Positions 1 to 10,404 of a stretch of DNA of 64,000 nt are shown piece after piece. Below the pieces are notes generated by a model, which was given only the letters and a program-made list of their open reading frames with translations, was not told where the DNA came from and did no database searches. The stretch's first letter is position 1, and the number at the start of each line of letters is the position of its first letter. The translations under genes and the position numbers were made by a program. The stretch comes from Sipunculus nudus. Its lineage: Eukaryota > Annelida > Sipuncula > Golfingiida > Sipunculidae. The DNA is taken from the NCBI GenBank assembly GCA_026874595.1, contig CM049317.1:24260401-24324400 (forward strand), written 5' to 3'.

Positions 1-1590
1 TTAAGAAACACTAACAATGAACTATCATATAGATTAAAGGTATATATTTATATGAAGGGCGATATTTATTGTGTTATATTGTCCGGCCTTCGTGGGTAAT
101 AGTACATGTTGAAGTACAAACGTAATTTGTGAAAATGACCGGTGTGGTTATCGTTACTTATGTGGTCTTATTTGATACTTGATTTTATTTTGCCATATTT
201 GGCATTAAAAAAAATAATTATGTCGAATATGATATAATTGGCACTGGTGTATTACTGATTAACAGGAAACCACTCACCACTATATAGCTTAATTGACCCG
301 GAAAACACCGCCGGGTTTGGTCTCCGAACATCAAAGGGAAGTGTCGCGGCGGTGAGCACATTAAAAGGATTATGAGCCGTTATATAGCCGGACTTGCATG
401 CTATAACTGCGATATCATAACATCAGCGTAATGTTTTGTTGGATTTTTAATGAAATTCACTATTAACTGTAAATAATCAGATCTAATCGACATCTTTTTA
501 TTTTGTTTTATCCTACTTACAACTGAACATTGCATCTTGCTTGAGAGTAGCGGCACGGTTCGACGATTCTAGAAGGAAGACGCCAGATCGACATTAATTT
601 ATGAGTTTGATTTTCAGGAATTTTTACCCGTGTCTTTTTAATTATCCGCACAATATACCATGTACTATTTTTTTTTTAGTTCAATGTTTTGCATATAAAC
701 AGATGTTTCTATGGTGCATGTGCGCAGACCGTCTAAATCATATAGGCAGAAATGAAATCATATATAAATCAAACTGAACTACTTATTCAAACTTTATTTT
801 TTTTTACCCTGATCAATAGGAGCTGTAGAATCTGTTGTGTTGAAACAACAGGTTGCGCAATTTTTTTAAAGGCATGTTAAGTCTGGGCCCAGTCAGTAGT
901 AAATATGTCACCTGTGAACATAACCATAGCCTGGCACCTAAACTAACAAGTCCCATTAATTTTAAATTATACCTTAATGGAATATTTTTTCAAACACAAA
1001 TTTTTTCATGAATTACATAATTTCTATTTCTGGAAAAGAAAAAAAAAATATTTAAATAGTTTAGCTTTTTTAATCATAACGATAATAAGTGATTTAATCC
1101 CCCCCCCGAAAAAAATCCAGAATAAATATTGCCGTTTTGGGGTTTGAAATAAAGAAAACGTTTCAAGGTATTTCAAGGTCATTTCGAAAATGCATCTCTG
1201 TCTTAAAAAAAAGTATGGGTATGACCTATCACTTCTGAAAATGTCATGCTTTAATCATGAAATGCACAATTTCGTCAATATTTGAGCTTTAGCAGTCAAA
1301 CTATTTCGATGTATTGGTGCAAGCCCTAATTCTTAGACAAGCTTTCCAACGATTCTCTATTGTAGAGGATTATTTTCTGATGTGAACGCCCAACGGTCTG
1401 AATGGTAAGTTTGGTTTCTGAGGAAATAACGACAGTGACATATTTCACACGCTATGAAGTTGAAAGGATTCTATACATATAAAATTGTATATTTCTCCCT
1501 GGAGGGACTTATTCAGATCGTAATAACGCGCCTGACGGGTGTAGGCAGACAAACTAGTCAGCAATTTTCTGTATCTTTTTGGTTCAGCAA
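1..1590. other. No recognisable feature
   Basis: AT-rich sequence with short homopolymer runs (A, T, and C at 1100-1107). I see no supported gene, RNA or repeat. Confidence 0.5.
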
Positions 1591-1596
1591 GTACAT

Positions 1597-1860
1597 TCAA
1601 CTGAGAGAGATTTTGTTTAAATTGGTTGAACGACATATTAGAAGGCGCTTAAGGCGCGTATTTGTATACAAGAATAGTGTGCTGATTTTATGATGTTCGT
1701 CCATCGCTTTTTGATAATGACCATAATGATCAAAGTAAGCTAACTTTGTCAAGCCAATCCGGGTATGGAAGAACCGCCCACATGTTTGACACTTGAGATC
1801 GGTGGTTGCTGTTGAGGTAGTTGCCATCCGCGCCTTGAGGAGCGCACGTATCTTCCTTGA
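1597..1860 (-). pseudogene. Possible non-LTR retrotransposon C-terminal zinc-knuckle relic
   Basis: Read on the minus strand from about 1857, the frame runs through basic residues (RKIRALLKARM) into a motif LKCQTCGRFFHTRIGLT near 1740-1795. A CxxCGRxFxxRIGL motif followed by His residues is what I recall at the extreme C-terminus of many invertebrate non-LTR (LINE-type) retrotransposon polyproteins, so this is most likely the tail of a decayed copy. No reverse transcriptase motif is visible on the side where it should lie (above 1860), so the copy is a fragment or the match is fortuitous. Downstream, the frame loses similarity and ends at 1597. Motif seen directly; family assignment is from memory. 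Confidence 0.4.
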
Positions 1861-2342
1861 CTCGTTAATTATATGTTTTATGTAAATACAGCAAATTATG
1901 TAAGTATATAAATCTTACTACTTGAATAGTAGGGGGTTGATTAAAATTATCGCCCCCTGTCAATTGTAAGTGGGAATTATACCCCCCCCCCCCGTATTGA
2001 TGCCTCATCTTAATCTGAAGTAGTCATGCCTATTTATATCTATGATGAGAGTAACGAGAAACATTAAATCATATTTTTGAAACGTCAGTTTTAACTAGAT
2101 TAAAATCGTGACAATTTCGTATATAAGTTTAGTTCTGTTTCAATTTCGATTAACTAACATGATAATCGCCAAATGTTTTTCTCATTTGCCACATGACAAA
2201 GATAGGGAAACTGGAGTGTATCTTACAGAAATTGACAGGGGAAGGTAAAGAGATAATAGTCAGAATATACATAGAAGAAACTCCGGAGAATATTAAGAAA
2301 GTCACACTGAAAACGTAGGGGAGTCGAATCACCCAATTATGA

Positions 2343-2600
2343 CCCCCCCCCCCCCCCAAACGGGGGGTCGGAGCGTGGATTTGGCTATGGTTGTCATAAC
2401 ACAGCACTGAACTGGCACAGGCAAGTGCATGCCGACCCTCCGTGAAGTGTCAGGCCTTGAGCAGCTCCCTGGCAGCGCGGCAGCCAGCTTGGACAAGGCG
2501 CACGCTGACCACGCGTGAGCCGGGCCGGATGCGCGATACCTCGCGGACTGCATGGGCCGGAACTAGGTAACGGTTGCGTGCACGTGCACAAAGTGCTGCG
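2343..2600. other. GC-rich, CpG-containing island next to a poly-C tract
   Basis: After C runs at 1983-1993 and 2343-2357, bases 2400-2600 are strikingly GC-rich and CpG-rich for this window. On the plus strand an ATG at 2429 opens a short frame (MPTLREVSGLEQLPGS and on) to a possible GTGAGC donor near 2514. It could be a promoter and first exon, or an unrelated GC-rich insertion. The phase does not join cleanly to the exon-like segment at 2758, so a gene model is not supported. Confidence 0.3.
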
Positions 2601-2757
2601 TTCTATGTCATGTTCATGTGTACAAGTCTCGGGTGTACACAACATTTACAACATGTGTGTTTACAACATTTTTGCCCATAGGGTACTGATACTAGCATAG
2701 TGGGTGTTACATTAATTCAGCAAATGAAAGTATAAGTTAGTACGGATCGTTTTGCAG

Positions 2758-2850
2758 TCTTCACAACAATCATCGTCGTCGTCCCTGACCAAGCGATTGC
2801 AGAGCATCGTAAACAAAGTACTGTCGAGTGATAGCCAGTCAAGTCGGCCG
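2758..2850 (+). CDS. Possible internal exon, Ser-rich, unknown protein
   Basis: A 93-nt open segment lies between an AG acceptor (GTTTTGCAG ending 2757) and a strong donor (GTGAGTAGG from 2851). In one frame it gives exactly 31 codons: SSQQSSSSSLTKRLQSIVNK, then VLSSDSQSSRP. It is a serine-rich linker followed by a basic helix-like stretch, and both ends are phase 0. The pyrimidine tract before the acceptor is weak. It is placed on the same strand as exon-like segments at 3335 and 3801, suggesting one spliced gene, but no domain is identified. It could be a chance open stretch. Confidence 0.35.
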
Positions 2851-3334
2851 GTGAGTAGGTGAATTGTATAAATTGCTGTTTCTGAAAATTGAGTAATTTG
2901 TTAAGAACAGGCACTAATTTTAATACTTTAGCTGTGTCAAAATTGCTAGACAATGTACCACAGTGTATGTCTTCTGAGTGACAGTCAAGTTCGATAAGTT
3001 CAATTTTGTATGGTAGGGGGGCCTATGTATTATGATATATCTGTATGTAACTTCAAATAATGTAACCAAGTACCCGAAAATACACCTATTAGTAAAGCTA
3101 AATGTATGTTCATTAAAAAGAACTAACAAAATTTGGTGAAATGTGTACTCCTGAGTCTTTACAGTTTGACTGTAACATAATACAGCAGTTTCAGTACACA
3201 CACACACATATAAATATAATGTGTAAGGTTTAATTTTCATACATAATAATTACATTCCCAATGGTCATCTGTGTAGTAAAAATATTTTGTAGTGTCTATT
3301 CCTGGACCAATGAGCCTGGAGAAGGAGAATACAG

Positions 3335-3368
3335 CTAGCTGACATTGGAGAATCGCCCAACCTGCCAG
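3335..3368 (+). CDS. Possible small exon, unknown protein
   Basis: A 34-nt segment between ATACAG (ending 3334) and a GTAACT donor (3369). Reading on in phase 0 from 2758-2850 it gives LADIGESPNLP and leaves one base. The next segment at 3801 is then read as ATLHMTTCTQ and so on, which is open but looks less protein-like than the other open frame there. Exon limits and phase are uncertain. Confidence 0.2.
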
Positions 3369-3406
3369 GTAACTATTAATTAATTTTGCTGAACATGTTG
3401 TGTGAT

Positions 3407-3410
3407 ATAA

Positions 3411-3461
<51 letters not shown>

Positions 3462-3468
3462 GTATATA
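3407..3468. repeat. (TA)n microsatellite
   Basis: Nearly uninterrupted TA dinucleotides lying between the exon-like segments at 3335 and 3801. Confidence 0.95.
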
Positions 3469-3800
3469 GAAGATTTAAGGATATGACAAGTATATAAACA
3501 AAAAACTTAATTTAAATTCAATGAAGACTTAATATTTCATATGTTGTTAATGTTTGGTATAGTACTAATATTATTGTCACCCTGGCTTATTGCTCTAAGT
3601 TTCCAGTAGACGGATATTAATCGAAAATTGCAATTATGTGCCCAACACATGGATTTACTTCAAGCCACTGATTGATAAATGACTATGGTTTTCTACTAGA
3701 CCTAAACACAGTATAAAAATTTGTAATATTATATAAAAATGTGTGTTTGAGTGTGAACATGATTATACAAGTTTGTAAATACATCCTTTTACTCCTGCAG

Positions 3801-3885
3801 CTACCCTACACATGACAACTTGTACACAGACGTACCTCAGGCCCTGTTGGGCCATGTGGATGGATTGTTTGCAAATGAACTTATG
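3801..3885 (+). CDS. Possible internal exon, unknown protein
   Basis: An 85-nt segment follows a pyrimidine-rich acceptor (TTTTACTCCTGCAG ending 3800) and ends at a near-ideal donor (ATG|GTAAGT at 3885/3886). One frame, entered after the first base, gives YPTHDNLYTDVPQALLGHVD then GLFANELM. It has an amphipathic, helix-like character with an LF-x-x-EL pattern, loosely reminiscent of the start of BEN domains, though that is only an impression. A second frame is also open. These are the best-looking splice signals in the left flank. No upstream start or downstream exon was identified. Confidence 0.4.
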
Positions 3886-4161
3886 GTAAGTAACTCTATA
3901 ACAATGAATCTCATTTATAAATACATGTATAATGAACATTTTCAGATACCATTTCACATGACACTGTGCTTGCTTGTGTTTTTTATTTTGCAATATTTAC
4001 TCTTTATGTGAACACTGAAACACAGACAGAAGCCTATCCACATTGTAAGGAATAATCAGTCGTAAAACTGTTGCAGACAAATACACGTATCACAAATTAC
4101 ACGACCACTTGGTTTTAATAAATATACTTTCTACTTAAAAATGTCTGTTGTTATTAATATT

Positions 4162-4163
<2 letters not shown>

Positions 4164-4217
<54 letters not shown>

Positions 4218-4253
4218 AGAGAGAGAGAGTGAGTGAGAAAGAGAGAAAGAGTG
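4164..4253. repeat. Compound (TA)n-(GA)n microsatellite
   Basis: About 50 bp of TA followed by a GA-rich tract with GTGA interruptions. Confidence 0.95.
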
Positions 4254-4269
4254 AATACGGATGAATCAG

Positions 4270-4425
4270 ACAGGTCCTTGACAACCCATTGGTTGTCACA
4301 GCAAACATTTGACAACCCTTTTTACAACCCTATTGTGAAATTGAAATTTTGACAACCTGGGTTGCTGTTTTAGGTACATCCATTTGACAACCCTAAAGTT
4401 GTCGATTCGACAACCCTATGTTTTC
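4270..4425. repeat. Cluster of GACAACCC motifs in both orientations
   Basis: Within about 150 bp the motif TTGACAACCC or close variants occurs at least six times, with inverted pieces such as GGTTGTCA and GGGTTGC between them. Spacing is irregular, so this is not a simple tandem repeat. It may be a degenerate minisatellite, a small foldback element or a binding-site cluster. Confidence 0.6.
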
Positions 4426-4439
4426 AGTGCATGGAGTGG

Positions 4440-5800
4440 TGTCAAAGAGCTGTTTGACATAGATACGACTGATAGTAATGCATGTTAGTACTACGCAACG
4501 TCCTTCAGCGGAGAATTACATCTTGACGACCACGAAATACTAAACCCAGCGGCATAAAGGAGTGGAGGTTGCGGGCTTTTTATAAATGGAAGGAGTAATG
4601 CAATTAGAAAGTGTACGCCAGGCTGGGAATTACAACGACAACTTCGCATGCCAGAACTGAGTTAGCGTTGGTTTAGAATTTCCCTTGTGGTGAGACAGTA
4701 ATAAAAAACTCAGTTCAATAGAGAAGTTTGAAATTTACTTTACTCCCGACCACCAGAGTTGAAGCCAAGGTACTGATATTGTAACACACTCAGATTTCAA
4801 TTAAGGAAATGACTTGTATATAATCTATGCATCAGGTTACTTCTCCTTTTAAATAATTCAATCAGTGAAGCAGTAAAAGAGCCAGCGGATTTGAATTTGT
4901 CTTAGTGCTGACTCTGGATTTTCTAGACGCTCTTTACGCAGAGTATTATGTACGTTACATGTCCGTTAACAATGTTTAGGAATAGAAAAAAAACCGAAAA
5001 GAATAATTCTCAAATATTTTTATTTATTATCTTTCTCCTCATGTTTGAATGTGTGTGTCTGTGTGTGTGTGTGTAACACTCCCTAGGTTGAAACAAGAAT
5101 GTAACAACAGGGCGCAAGAAACTACGTAGTAGTAGACATGTCCTAATTGATTCTTCAAAATTGTTGTTATTACAGCTCTGGTTTCATACCATAGATAACT
5201 ATAGCAGTTGTTTCCTGCATTCGATATTTTAAGCTGTTAGTTAACAATACATCACGACAGTCCAGTCAAACTAGTCGTCATTATCGTTAGTGTATCATGC
5301 CAACCAGTACAACACGGCTTGAAGAATTTCTAATGGACATATATCTACGATATATTTAAACTTTCGGACCGAGAGGATGGCTTTCATTGTCTTTTTCTTT
5401 TAAACGTGACGAAGGAGAGCAGATTTGGAGACGAGAAATTTTGCCAACTTCATATAAGGATATGCTTCTTTTCTATAATTGATGTATTACTACATTACAT
5501 AATCTTAATCCTTATACAAACAACAGTATATCGTCGAAAAACCTGCTCCTAATTAGAACCCAAACGATACAAAAACACAAAAAATAAAATTTGTTTTTAA
5601 TTGTTTCATTGTCCGCATCCTGAATCGGCATTGCTATGGATCATCTTTATTGTATTATTTTGTTGTTGTTGTTTATATTTACATTATTATGTAAGATTTT
5701 AAATTTCTAACACCACCTCAAGACGAAATAGTGTGCTGAGGGTTGCTACAATCCACTGTTACATTGCTTTGACATTGAATAAGGAAAACCCAAAATTTAT
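4440..5800. other. No recognisable gene; short (GT)n at 5048-5076
   Basis: AT-rich DNA with no exon-like or element-like structure that I can support, apart from a short GT-rich tract. Confidence 0.5.
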
Positions 5801-5826
5801 TTTAAATCAGTGTCGTGTTTTTATAA

Positions 5827-5867
<41 letters not shown>
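5827..5867. repeat. Compound (TA)n-(TG)n microsatellite
   Basis: A short TA run followed by about 13 TG units. Confidence 0.95.
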
Positions 5868-5869
<2 letters not shown>

Positions 5870-6335
5870 GAAACATCTTTAGCGCCCCCATTTTCATTAT
5901 ATTATCCCTTTTGTTCACTGGCAAAAAACTTAAGATCCCGGGTAAATTCACAAACAAACAATAAACATTACTTACCATTTCAGATGCACTGGAGAGAGAC
6001 TTAAGATGCCCAGAATCCGTGAAAATCTGTAAGGAAATAAAAAACCGGTCAAATCCCGTCTAAAATAGAATCAAAGTTACATTGATTTTTTTTTCGAGAG
6101 ATAAAAGTCCATCAGTTTCCATGGTAACCTGAGTCTGCAAACATATGGAAGAGAACCCCCACATCTAGGTTTATTCTGCTGGTATTGGATCTCTCTGTAA
6201 GGGAGGTATTTTCCACGGAAGTGGAGCACTTACTTTGACGACGGTGGTGGCGGTATTGGCCAGAGTGCCTTGGCGCGAGGCTTCAGTTTCGCATGATCTT
6301 ATGAGCTGTCTGGCGGAGCCTGCGTGCCGTTGTTG

Positions 6336-6827
6336 TTAACTGGTCTGAGAGTATACTACTTGACATTTGTAGACCCTGACTGATCGCATTAATTTGTGTA
6401 TTAGAATATCTGCAGTCCTGACGCCCAACACCACGGATGACCATGTGATGTAAACTGCACGCCCGTACCTATCCGTAACTGGCAACCGTCGCGCGAAGAC
6501 TGGGAAAGAATTGATGCTGGCTGTATTGATGTCACACAGATATTTAACTGTACGCAGATTCAATCGTGCTCGCCGTGTTTGATTACTCAAGCCACTTAGT
6601 ATACGATGGAATGTTAGCAACAAAGGCGTTACATAATCCTTTGTTGTATAATATTGCAGAGCAACAGTCGTATGATATCCCCAAGTCCTTTTTTTAGTGT
6701 CCCAATTTAGGTGAGCTGCAGGATTTGAGAATAAAACTCCTTGTTGACGATTTATGAACGACTCCTTTGTTTTTCGCCATTTATCTTTTGTATAATGCAG
6801 CAATTCATTATAAATAGAGATAAATCA
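6336..6827 (-). CDS. Unrecognised open reading frame, about 160 codons
   Basis: This is the longest open frame of the window that is not a simple repeat. On the minus strand it is open from just after a TGA near 6827 to a TAA at 6336. There is no ATG at its 5' edge (the nearest start-like codon is TTG at 6803), so if real it would be an exon rather than a full gene. The product is basic, with RRARLNLRTVKYL and VYITWSSVVLGVRTADILIH, and resembles no family I know. The stretch is less AT-rich than its surroundings, which lengthens chance ORFs. I see no strong splice sites at either edge. Chance is a serious alternative. Confidence 0.2.
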
Positions 6828-6829
6828 CC

Positions 6830-7345
6830 ACTCCATCCACATTAAAACAGGTAGGTTACGCTAGCATTATCTATACCTGACTGAAGATCCCACCTACCAT
6901 TTATCACTGTCATTTTAGTCCAGCGTGAACCCAATCTCTGACATCAGTTCTGACGTAATCACACGGGAACAGTGATAAAATATAGAGTGTTTACATCCAT
7001 GTTTTGCAATATTTTCGCTCAAGTCTTATAAGTACAAATTGATGACCGACGTTATGACTTCAAGGCATTTGGATTAATTTAGATACACTTCACCATATTA
7101 CGCACACGACATATTTGTCTTTTACGTTGCTCGAGTTAACGCCTACCACTAACTGTTTAAACCCTTCTCTATCTCAATATGTTTTAAACGAGGTAGCTTT
7201 AACGCATAAACACACCTGCCCATGATCTCACACGCACACACAATCACACACATAAGTACGTCACACACACAAGTACGCCTAAATACATCGCTTTTCAGTG
7301 CTGGTACCGTCAAACTTCCTTGTTTCAATTTAGTTTTGTACATCA
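6830..7345. other. No recognisable feature; CA-rich 7210-7275
   Basis: Nothing supportable beyond a loose CACA-rich patch. Confidence 0.5.
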
Positions 7346-7348
7346 TTG

Positions 7349-7617
7349 TATCCGCCAGAAAGATATTATATTCGCTCATTCCCGTTTATGTGCCTGTGTC
7401 GCGTATGTATGTGTGTGTTTGTTCACAACATGACTCGGGTAATCAATGGATGGAATTTCGGGGAAGGGCCGATGAAAAATCGTTTAGATTTTGGCGTGGA
7501 CCCGCCTTCAGGTTCAGGAAGGCTCTCCAGGATTATACTCAAATGAACATTTACTTGGGGAATATCCCTATTTAAGGACCGCTAAATGGCGGATGCCTGC
7601 ATTCCAGAGAATGCATA
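7349..7617 (+). mobile_element. Dispersed GGCGGAGG-type repeat, copy A
   Basis: This copy shares landmarks with 19441-19785 and 9449-9822: a CCGCCA start, then TTCGCTCATTCCCGTT, a GTGTGTTTGTT core followed by ACAACAT, a central GGTTCAGGA-like stretch, and a 3' end reading AAATGGCGGATGCCTGCATT then GAGAATGCAT. It carries no ORF, so it is non-autonomous. The 5' end is truncated or diverged. It lies about 110 bp before the 52-bp tandem array. Confidence 0.65.
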
Positions 7618-7728
7618 TATCTGATTCATTCAAAATAAATTACCTTTCTTTACAGTTTGTTCCTTTACTTTTACACAAACAGAGTTTTTGTTTCTGTTCA
7701 GTAAGTTCACAGTTACCTGTTGGCAGCA

Positions 7729-8356
7729 GCATAAACAAATACAAGGATAATGGAAGAACACTGAGACATGTAAGTCAGCGAAATAAACAAATACAAGGAT
7801 AATGGAAGAACACTGAGACATGTAAGTCAGCGAAATAAACAAATACAAGGATAATGAAAGAACACTGAGACATGTAAGTCAGCGAAATAAACAAATACAA
7901 GGATAATGGAAGAACACTGAGACATGTAAGTCAGCGAAATAAACAAATACAAGGATAATGGAAGAACACTGAGACATGTAAGTCAGCGAAATAAACAAAT
8001 ACAAGGATAATGAAAGAACACTGAGACATGTAAGTCAGCGAAATAAACAAATACAAGGATAATGGAAGAACACTGAGACATGTAAGTCAGCGAAATAAAC
8101 AAATACAAGGATAATGGAAGAACACTGAGACATGTAAGTCAGCGAAATAAACAAATACAAGGATAATGGAAGAACACTGAGACATGTAAGTCAGCGAAAT
8201 AAACAAATACAAGGATAATGGAAGAACACTGAGACATGTAAGTCAGCGAAATAAACAAATACAAGGATAATGGAAGAACACTGAGACATGTAAGTCAGCG
8301 AAATAAACAAATACATGGATAATGGAAGAACACTGAGACATGTAAGTCAGCGAAAT
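7729..8356. repeat. 52-bp tandem array, about 12 copies
   Basis: ACAAGGAT recurs at 7741, 7793, 7845 and every 52 bp to 8261, with a last copy (ACATGGAT) at 8313. Units are nearly identical. Copies 3 and 6 share a G-to-A variant (AATGAAAG for AATGGAAG), which points to a 156-bp higher-order duplication. Each unit contains TGTAAGT. The array ends 340 bp before the left palindrome boundary. Confidence 0.97.
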
Positions 8357-8696
8357 CTAGCGATTGTATGCGAAAATCGCTATATATAGTGCAAAATGAA
8401 TAACGTATAACTAAAGCAACTGGTAACGTCAAAGAGACAGAAGGGTAATATAATGAATAAATGAACTAGCAACCTGTAGTCTCATATAAAAGAACTAATA
8501 AGTGCAATCAGCCCTTATAATTGTAAGGACATGAATTTTGCTTCGCACTTCCAGAGGGCCCCTGTTTTTACTTGAAGCTATTAAAGCTTATTCATTAGCA
8601 CTACGCTGAACATTAGGGTTTTTCCTTTAATCATAATTCGGAAATAAATAAATGGGTGTGTTCGAAAACGAACCATCCAAATTACCCTTTATTAAA
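8357..8696. other. Unique sequence between the tandem array and the palindrome edge
   Basis: No gene seen. The last ~60 bp (from about 8670) resemble 9185-9240, so the ~190-bp repeat family described at 8740 may extend slightly outside the palindrome. Confidence 0.5.
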
Positions 8697-8739
8697 TAGT
8701 AAAGGAAGGGACCGGGCAATGTTTCAAGGGACCGCAGTG

Positions 8740-9430
8740 TATCTGTCATAAATGGGCTTGCTGTGATTATAGTATTGTCGTCCACAGGATTACCGCCAAA
8801 CATAAATACAGCAACATTAACATTATTTAATAATATCAGTTTTGAACATAGGCCAGCGATCCAGGGTCTATTGATACTGGGATAAAACAACTTTTATATA
8901 AAGCATTACACCTAGCCCTAAATCGCTTATATATACGCTAGATGGGTTTGTTGTGATTAGAGTATTGTCGTCCACAGGATTACCGCTATACATAAACACT
9001 GCAACACTGCCGTTATTAAATCATATCAGTTTCGAACATAGGCGAGACAAGCAAGGTCTTTTGATACTGGGATATCATAAAATAACGTTATATAATGCAT
9101 TACATACAGCCTGAATCGCTTATATGTTCACAGTATTTTCGCAATAATTGTTTTATCGAATATAAATAAACATCAGTAGGTGGAGACGACCTTTCCAAAA
9201 TACCCATTATTAAAGAGCTGAATCATCGTAGAGTCGAGAATTCAAGAGATCCATTCGGACATGCTATGGTTTAATCCAACGTCATAAGAGTATTGTTATT
9301 TATAGGATTACCACTATACATAAACACAACAACATGGGCGTTTACGTCCTGTATCGGTTTTGATGGCAGGCTTGATATCCCAAGCCTGTTGATACAAGGA
9401 TATGATAAAATAAATATGAATAATTAGTGC
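8740..9430. repeat. Diverged ~190-bp tandem family, three units (left arm)
   Basis: Three related blocks begin near 8750, 8940 and 9270. Each contains AGTATTGT then an AGGATTACC stretch, CATAAAYAC, a TATCRGTTTY element and TTGATACNGGGATA or similar. The first two blocks are 190 bp apart; the third is more diverged and 328 bp further on. There is no ORF. This is possibly a satellite-like or element-internal repeat. The outer palindrome breakpoint lies just before the first unit. Confidence 0.75.
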
Positions 9431-9448
9431 CATAAAAAAAACTAGAAA

Positions 9449-9822
9449 TATGCATTCTCAGAATTGCAGGCCCCCTCAAAGTGGGCGGTCCTTAATGATT
9501 GGTACTCAGAAACCTGTGTTTTCATTCACTTACTGGTCCATATTCCCAGGTTCATTGGTGCATTTGTTTCCTAACATGTAATTGCATTCACCTATTTGGC
9601 CTTTATTGCCATGTTCAATCGGGCATACGTGACTGCACGTTGTGAATATCCGTGATGTCCTACCTGGATCCGGATCATAAGCCGCACCCACACCAAAATC
9701 TTATCAATCAAAAATATCGTGATTCCGATCTTGATTGCGGGACTTATGTTGTAAACATACACAGACACACACACGAACGGGATTGAACGCATAATCTCTT
9801 GGCGGAGGCAATAATCAGTGCT
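9449..9822 (-). mobile_element. Dispersed GGCGGAGG-type repeat, copy C (left arm)
   Basis: On the minus strand it begins AAGCACTGATTATTGCCTCC, runs through a GTGTGTGTCTGTG core with TACAACATAAG, then ATGATCCGGATCCAGG, and ends GGGGGCCTGCAATTCTGAGA plus ATGCAT. The 5' GCACT and 3' AATGC ends form short imperfect inverted termini. This is the most complete copy in the window. It carries no coding capacity. Confidence 0.7.
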
Positions 9823-10057
9823 TAATATCAAATATTCATATAAGTTGATTTTTCTTTTATAATTAAGATGGGTTAAGCTGAATGGACATAAATGTATGTC
9901 CATTCTCAACTTTTACGATAGATACACGGAGGTTCAGGAAGCGTTATGATGCGATATCCCATATAAAGGTACATGAATATGCATGGAGCACACTAACGAC
10001 TTCCAAGTTTGGGTTTCATTAGACGAAAAACAGAAGATTGAACTGAGAGAGAACCTG

Positions 10058-10079
10058 ACCACGTGACAGGTCACGTGGT
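10058..10079. promoter_or_regulatory. Inverted pair of CACGTG E-boxes (left arm)
   Basis: ACCACGTGA, a 4-bp spacer, then TCACGTGGT: a perfect 9-bp inverted repeat with two CACGTG E-boxes, the kind of site bound by bHLH factors. It lies about 325 bp before the candidate start codon at 10405, so it could be a promoter element. Function is inferred only. Confidence 0.4.
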
Positions 10080-10404
10080 ATTGGATGATCCGATTCGGAA
10101 GCACGCTTGGGATAACATTAAAACGAATAGTATCGGACAAGCAGCACAACCAGAAAATGAGTCGCGCAGAAAATGCTCCCCCTGGACAGTTTAAAGGTCC
10201 CTGCTGAATGCGACACGGTTGGTCTGAAACAATTTGGAATTCCATCTATCAGCTGCAAACAGCAGGCAGCCACCGACTCTCTCAATTTCTCCCACGTAAT
10301 GGCCACATTTTAACCTGAAAATCTATAATATCACTTCCAAGGGCATACCATTAACATCATATCAGTTGGCAAACGAGATCCTTTTCACATTTGAAAATAT
10401 TGCT

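Noticed and set aside
7729-8356. 52-bp array considered as a CRISPR array
   Set aside because: Units are contiguous with no variable spacers, no cas genes, and the DNA is eukaryotic.
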